Shown piece after piece: positions 59,052 through 64,000 of a stretch of 64,000 nt of DNA. The notes below the pieces were generated by a model that saw only the letters and a program-made list of their open reading frames with translations, searched no databases and was not told the origin of the DNA. A program made the position numbers and the translations under genes. Position 1 is the stretch's first letter. The number at the start of each line of letters is the position of its first letter. The stretch spans positions 2,418,001 to 2,482,000 of the forward strand of contig CM074703.1 of the NCBI GenBank assembly GCA_037367355.1. Reading direction: 5' to 3'. Origin of the DNA: Neoscytalidium dimidiatum. Lineage: Eukaryota; Ascomycota; Dothideomycetes; Botryosphaeriales; Botryosphaeriaceae.

Positions 59052-60330
59052 TCAGCCTCCCACTTCCCTAGTGAAGGATACGATTGAGCGTCGGCCTTCG
59101 GGTTTTCCTGGTACTTCGTTGTGAAGAGCACCAAGGACATCACTGCGTCGGACGTCAAGCTGCAACTCCTCGCAGAGGTCGTAAAGATGCTCTGCTTGAC
59201 TCGCTGGAACGATTTCGTCTCTTGCAGCTGTGATGATCTGGATAGGTAGCTTTCGTTTGCCTTTACATGCTGCAATTTTCCGGAGTGCTGCATCGTTATC
59301 CCACCAACTCCTCAAGAAAGGCCAAAGGTAGCGATAGGGAAGCCACTTCTGGGGGTAGAGCGCGAGAAGCATCTTTTTGATGCCAATGAATGGAGTCTCT
59401 AAGATAAGCCCCACGATGTCCAATTTTTGATCGATACTCTTGGGATTCAAGGTTGATTCGAGTTTCCGTGCCACAAGATCTGCTGCTACGCCGGCTCCGA
59501 GGCTCTGACCCCACAGGACGATCTGAGCTCCTGGACAATTATCCTGGACCCAAGCAAGGGCAGCCTGTGCATCTAATTCAATGCCCTTTTGAGAAGCTTT
59601 TCCTTTTGAAGACCAAAATCCGCGGTACGATAGAGCGACTATGCTGTACTCAGGATGGTCCGTATTTGGAGTTTCGTACAGCGCTTTGAGCACGCCTGTC
59701 AAGGCCGGTAGTCGCGGAGGTAAAGATGCGCCATTGCTATATGAAGTCAGCTGAGATCAGCAACGGCGTAGTTCCTTCCTTGTAGAATGGCGGCATCACA
59801 CACCCTTGAAAGTAGATAATTACCACGTGTCCCCTGTTGGCTATCGCTTGGCCAATTGATTGTGCTTTACGGGGTGGCATACTGCCAACGCAGAGAGATA
59901 TTCTAGTCTTATCGAGAGACCGAATCCTCTTTTCTTCCCACTGCACGGGTCGGCAAGCAGCGGCATAGTCCTCAATCTTTTCCGAGCGTGCAAATGGGGG
60001 CATGTACGGCATGTAGATGAACTTGTTTTGGAAGATGATAGTCATGATTATCTTATACGACCAAAGTCCAATGAAGCATGTCAGAAAGATAGCAGGCGGT
60101 ACAAGCACCGTTGGCAGCGTCTCGGTGAACAGAGCCCGCCTGCCATGCTGCCTAGTCTGGTTCAGAGGATGCCGGAAATTCTTACGTGGGAGGGCGAGTG
60201 GGAGTCGTGGTGGGCAGTTTGGCGCGAACGAGCCATACGTGCGTGACACTTCCGTCCACCTGACAGCTGACGGAAAGACAGCCCTCAGGCCTGTGGGTAA
60301 GCGGGGGTTCGGGAAGAAGCAGATCTGCAT
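59052..60330 (-). CDS. Membrane-anchored alpha/beta hydrolase (Bem46/ABHD13-like)
   Basis: Two exons (60330-59804 and 59736-59052) with a 67-nt intron give 403 aa. Seen: an N-terminal basic stretch; a membrane helix near residues 75-98 (VLVPPAIFLTCFIGLWSY); a FQNKFIYMPYMPP block; the oxyanion-side YFQGNGAS; YRGFWSSKGKASQKGI; the nucleophile elbow LWGQSLGAG (GxSxG); the acid candidate in AARDEIVP; and the catalytic-His candidate in GALHNEVPG. This order matches the Bem46/ABHD13 group of serine hydrolases, which sit on internal membranes. The start at 60330 is the first ATG; a start further in, nearer the helix, is possible. Divergent from sym1. Substrate unknown. Confidence 0.85.
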
Positions 60331-60776
60331 TCTGGATCCATTGATGACCGATGAAGAGGTGCGGTACGCTCACGTGAGGCTAGGTCAAGAGGTGGTGAAC
60401 GAGAGAGTAATTTGAAAACACGACAAGCTCAGGCGACGCACGAACGCGTGGTGTTGAGTTGGGCTGGCAATGTCATGGCTGCGTCGGAGCGGAGAGGGCG
60501 CGGTGGTGGGCGGAAGGGATCCCCAGAGCGGGAAGCCGGGGCAAAAGAGCGCCGAGAGGCGAGGCGGACCCCTTGAACAGTGCACGCCGCCATCGTGGCT
60601 GACTCGCTGCCATCCGAGATCACAGAGCTGGACGAAAGCTTACAATATCCTGCCCAACGCCCTACCCCTTTGCTGCTCTCCTTTTCACCTCCTCGCCATC
60701 TTCCTATACACATTCCTACGTCGCCGGTCCTCTCTCGACCTCGTCCATTGAACTGTCCTTCTAAACCGCCGCCAAA
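60331..60776. promoter_or_regulatory. Divergent promoter, hydrolase / sym1
   Basis: 446 bp between the two divergent starts, the tightest head-to-head pair in the window. Pyrimidine-rich on the sym1 side. No defined site is recognised. Confidence 0.5.
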
Positions 60777-61796
60777 ATGCTCCGCTGGTTCGTTCCGCCG
60801 TCACCGCGCACCCCGGTCGCAGGGTCTCGAAGCTGATGTCTGTGTACACATAGGTACCAATTGAAGCTCGCTCAGCGCCCGCTGCTGACCCAGAGCATTA
60901 CCACTGCTGTATGCCTAACTCCCTCCGCCTGTGTCCGCCCTCTCTGTCGCCCGACCGCAAACTCTCTCCTTTCTGCGACCGCTTCAAAACTTTCCGGCGG
61001 AAACTTGCATAAATGACCGAGACAAGACATGCAAGGTGGAAGACCAAGAGCTGACGGGGTTTGGATGCGTTATAGATCCTCTTCGCGACCGGCGACACCA
61101 TGGCGCAGCAGATTGTCGAGCGCAAGGGCTTCAAGCAGCACGAGTGGGATCGCACCGCTCGCATGGCCGCCTACGGTGGTAGTAAGTGACACCTACGCAC
61201 ATAAAATTCCTCCATTCGCCACTGCAGATCCGGGTACAAGTCCGTACATGGCTCCTCGAACAGGCTCTGACATGGCCTTTCTGCAGTCATCTTCGGTCCC
61301 GCGGCGACGACGTGGTTCAAGGCGCTGCAGCGCATCCAGCTGAAGTCGACCAACGGCACCATCCTGGCCCGCGTGGCCGCCGACCAGCTGCTCTTCGCAC
61401 CCACCAACATGTGCGTTTTCCTGTCGACCATGGCCGTTCTCGAGGGCGGTAGCCCTAAGGACAAACTCTCCACGACCTACGTGCCAGCTCTCACCAAGAA
61501 CTGGATGGTCTGGCCCTTCGTTCAGGTCGCCAACTTCAAGTTCGTCCCGCTCGAGCACCGCGTCCTGCTGGTCAACGTCATCTCTCTCGGTATGCCTTTT
61601 TTCCATGCCCTATTCTTAGCTTTATCTGTTGTCCCTGTTGTGGGGCGCGATAAGGAGCGAAAGGCGGTGCGGAATTACGGAGCGCTAACGCCGAAGAACA
61701 GGCTGGAACTGTTACCTCAGCTTCCTGAACAGCCAAGGCGGCACCGCAGCCAAGGGCAGCGAAGGCGGTTCCCTAGCGGCGGAGAAGGAGGAATGA
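60777..61796 (+). CDS. sym1: Sym1, Mpv17/PMP22-family mitochondrial membrane protein
   Basis: Five exons (60777-60787, 60854-60908, 61076-61181, 61287-61589, 61702-61796) with introns of 66, 167, 105 and 112 nt give 189 aa. The first coding exon is only 11 nt. Seen: the N-terminal [19 protein letters not shown], then ATGDTMAQQ, a GPAATTWFK block, and the family signature near residue 140, [27 protein letters not shown], followed across the last intron by [11 protein letters not shown]. The yeast relative is an inner mitochondrial membrane protein needed under heat stress with ethanol; the vertebrate relative Mpv17 affects mitochondrial DNA upkeep. Four membrane helices are expected. The start context CCAAAATGC is good. 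At the third donor, GTAAGT (61182) was chosen over an overlapping GTAGTA. Confidence 0.94.
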
Positions 61797-64000
61797 GTTC
61801 TTCCTTTTTCTCACCAACGCACGGGAAACTTGCTCCACGAAACTCGCTCATGCCTTTTTCCTTTGCGTATATGGCGGTCGGATCCTTCCGTGCATCCTCA
61901 TACACTTTAACGGACACAGATCGGACGGCGGCGTACGCCACCTATCGATGGAATGAAAAAAACACCAAGCTTTTAACGGCCAGCTGCGACGTTTCAGAAA
62001 AGATGTACAGGCCAATCAGAGAACGAATAGGCGGATAGCAAGGTCAGAGGTGCGGCGGACTAAGGAGCAAATAACGGCGACCAAATAAAAAAATAAAGGA
62101 AGAGACGGCAGGCATGTTTGATGGGCGTCGGATCGTATCATGGTCCGGCGTATGCGGCGCAGCAACAAGCATTTTGTCGAGCAACAACACTCTTTCAACG
62201 GCTGTGGTCCGTGCTGACACGCGGCAAGGCACACACAGCCCAGCAACAGGGCTGCGTTGATCGTCGAGACAACGTGTTTGAGATTCTTCTCTTACTTTCA
62301 TTTTTCTCGGTTCATCTGCTCGGTATTTTCCTTTTGGTTACGCAAAAATTCGGCAAAGACGGCACGGGTCACTCGGCAGCTGCGACAGCTGAGACGAGGG
62401 GGTTGACGGTCATCTCCCGTTCGGCATCGCCGAAGGGGCTGTGGTCGGGGCCGGGGGGGACTTACCGGTCTCGCGGCACGGCTACGCTCGTCAGGCTGGA
62501 GTGGAGCCAGTCCCCCTCCCCTCGGCACTCTACCTCTTTGTTATCATTGCGTCCCCTTGGGTTGGTTTTTGTTTGATGTCATCGTTGCAAGTAAAGAATT
62601 GGAAAATCGTTGCGTAGACGGCGTTTCGGAGACACGTATGCACAAATAGACCCCGGCTGAGATATAGATACATTGGTAGACACAAAGACTATGAAAGATT
62701 ATCATGTTGCCGTTTTTATTCTCAATGTCATCGTCATCCCGAGTGCAAAATGGCGGTCTGTTGGTGGCTTAGGGAGAATGATTTGCGGCAGAGATGATGC
62801 GTCTGGACTCGAGACTTCTCAATGGGCTACGTCGCAGAAGGTTAAAGCAGCGATGATGATCACCTTATTGCAAGTATACCATACGTTGCTCAAATGCGGC
62901 CATGACGCTGGATGTGTTTGCGTACGCGATTCTTTGGTAGGAGGCGGTGGGCGAAGTGCTGGGCGATTCGAGCAAGAGAGCGATTCGCTGTTGCTCGTGC
63001 GAACTAAACCATAGGATTTGCGTGTTCGACTCATTGCCTAATATGATTTGCATCTGGAGAAGAGCGCATGAAAGGGAAAAAAACAGTTGAAGCAACTGTT
63101 CTTACGTGGACAGCATCAGCACTCTTCGGCACTTCCACCCGGATGGCTGCATCGGTTGTTCTTCGTCAAGAGTCACAGTTCTTTAAATGTTACTAAATGA
63201 CTCCGTGGTTCGATCCGAGCTCGAAACCCCCCAGCACGGTGTACTCTATGTAGCGCACATTCCAAAAACTCCTTCCAGAAAGGGATACGAGGAGGTCGCT
63301 AGCGGGAAGTGGAGGGCGAGAGACGATTGCATGCTCCAAACATTTACCGCGAATCATCGCTTAATTGCGCTCTTGTACCCAATGGGGGTGGGGAAAGAAG
63401 AAGCGGAAGCTCGGGGTAAAAGAAAGAAAAAACGCGAGAAGAGGCAACGTGGGAGACCGAACGAGGGGGTGGACGGTCCACAACGTTCATCATTGCGCCC
63501 ACGTGAGGCCGCGTGCGAACGTGCGCGTGCCCCAAATGAGAAGGATCGTGGGAAGAGACAACACACAAACACCGATGATCCGTGACGCTCCGAAAGTGCA
63601 CGTCCTAGCGCCGCAATCCTTCTCAATTGCACGGTGTATTGTTCTCCTGCCTCTTCACCGGCTGTGATGAACCATGGGGAAAGGATGGACGACGGGTTCT
63701 CCCGTCTCGCCATTCATCAGCGATGTGCGCAGGAGGAGTTCTTGCGGCGAAGCGAAAACGCGTGGAAGCCCGCGCGTGTGTGATGTGCGATGCTGCCTTT
63801 TTTAGCCTTATGAACCAAGGAGGCAGGGCAGCGCAGCGCAGCGAGGGTGGGCTCGGCCCGGCGGCGAGAAGCCAAGCCAATGCGCCAAGCTTTTTTTCCT
63901 TTTGCCTTTAACTCCGTGCAAACTGTTGTTGTTGGGGCTGTTCAGCTCACGCAAGGCAACAAAGGGAATGTGGAGAGAGATAAGAGACGTGGTAAAGAAA
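61797..64000. other. Gene-poor right end
   Basis: 2.2 kb downstream of sym1. Frames up to 152 codons on the plus strand have no ATG in a good place or no motif. The last few hundred bases (63.8-64.0 kb) include a T-run and purine-rich DNA that might be the flank of a gene beyond the window. Confidence 0.4.

Noticed and set aside
58844..59293. A 149-codon minus-strand frame downstream of the hydrolase
   Set aside because: It overlaps the hydrolase exon in another frame and has no motif; it is probably 3' untranslated sequence.
63187..63225. A GGTTCGATCC stretch resembling a tRNA B box
   Set aside because: No A box, no acceptor-stem pairing and no anticodon arm could be found around it; no tRNA was found elsewhere in the window either.

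Overview
The window looks like nuclear DNA of a filamentous ascomycete (Pezizomycotina; probably a Dothideomycete, which is inference from gene content and style, not proven). The reasons are short GT-AG introns (mostly 49-125 nt) with CTRAY-like branch sites, Kozak-like CAAAATGGC starts, a NoxA-type NADPH oxidase, a Trk-type potassium transporter with a long hydrophilic loop, a secreted heme-thiolate peroxidase, a fungal-type bZIP factor, and a Ty3/gypsy retrotransposon mutated by RIP (repeat-induced point mutation). There are no operons. Genes sit singly or as divergent pairs, with several GC-rich, low-complexity gaps of 2-4 kb.

Layout. 0-2 kb: an aldoxime-dehydratase-like heme protein (+) and a small tail-anchored protein (-). 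2.16-8.27 kb: a complete but dead Ty3/gypsy element with 233-bp LTRs, coding relic on the minus strand; its RIP damage begins and ends inside the LTRs. 8.3-12.9 kb: small or hypothetical minus-strand genes, including a four-helix membrane protein. 15.9-17.8 kb: NADPH oxidase NoxA (4 exons, 551 aa). 19.7-21.3 kb: secreted heme-thiolate peroxidase (7 exons, one of only 15 nt). 24.4-28.1 kb: a type II (Na,K-ATPase-like) P-type cation ATPase (6 exons, 1127 aa). 28.3-30.5 kb: three copies of a short repeat, two of them as an inverted pair, and a hypothetical gene.

32.1-36.6 kb: a divergent pair, a DUF1479 dioxygenase-like protein (-) and an intracellular GH1 beta-glucosidase (+). 36.6-40.6 kb: a gene-poor GC-rich repeat-laden stretch in front of a bZIP transcription factor. 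42.7-45.0 kb: a 2-oxoglutarate/Fe(II) dioxygenase split by an intron of about 1.08 kb. 48.4-54.0 kb: a small hypothetical gene, a spartin/senescence-domain protein, and divergently from it a Trk potassium transporter. 55.4-58.4 kb: a DUF7053-like protein and, converging on it, a 586-aa hypothetical. 59.1-61.8 kb: an alpha/beta hydrolase with a membrane anchor, divergent from Sym1 (Mpv17/PMP22 family). The last 2.2 kb holds no gene I can support.

No gene cluster with one shared pathway is apparent. Two membrane cation transporters (P-type ATPase and Trk) and two redox heme enzymes (NoxA and the peroxidase) are present, but they are separated and I see no sign of co-regulation. Exon borders were placed by reading frame, splice sites and family resemblance only. 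Family names come from recognition of the sequences, without database searches.
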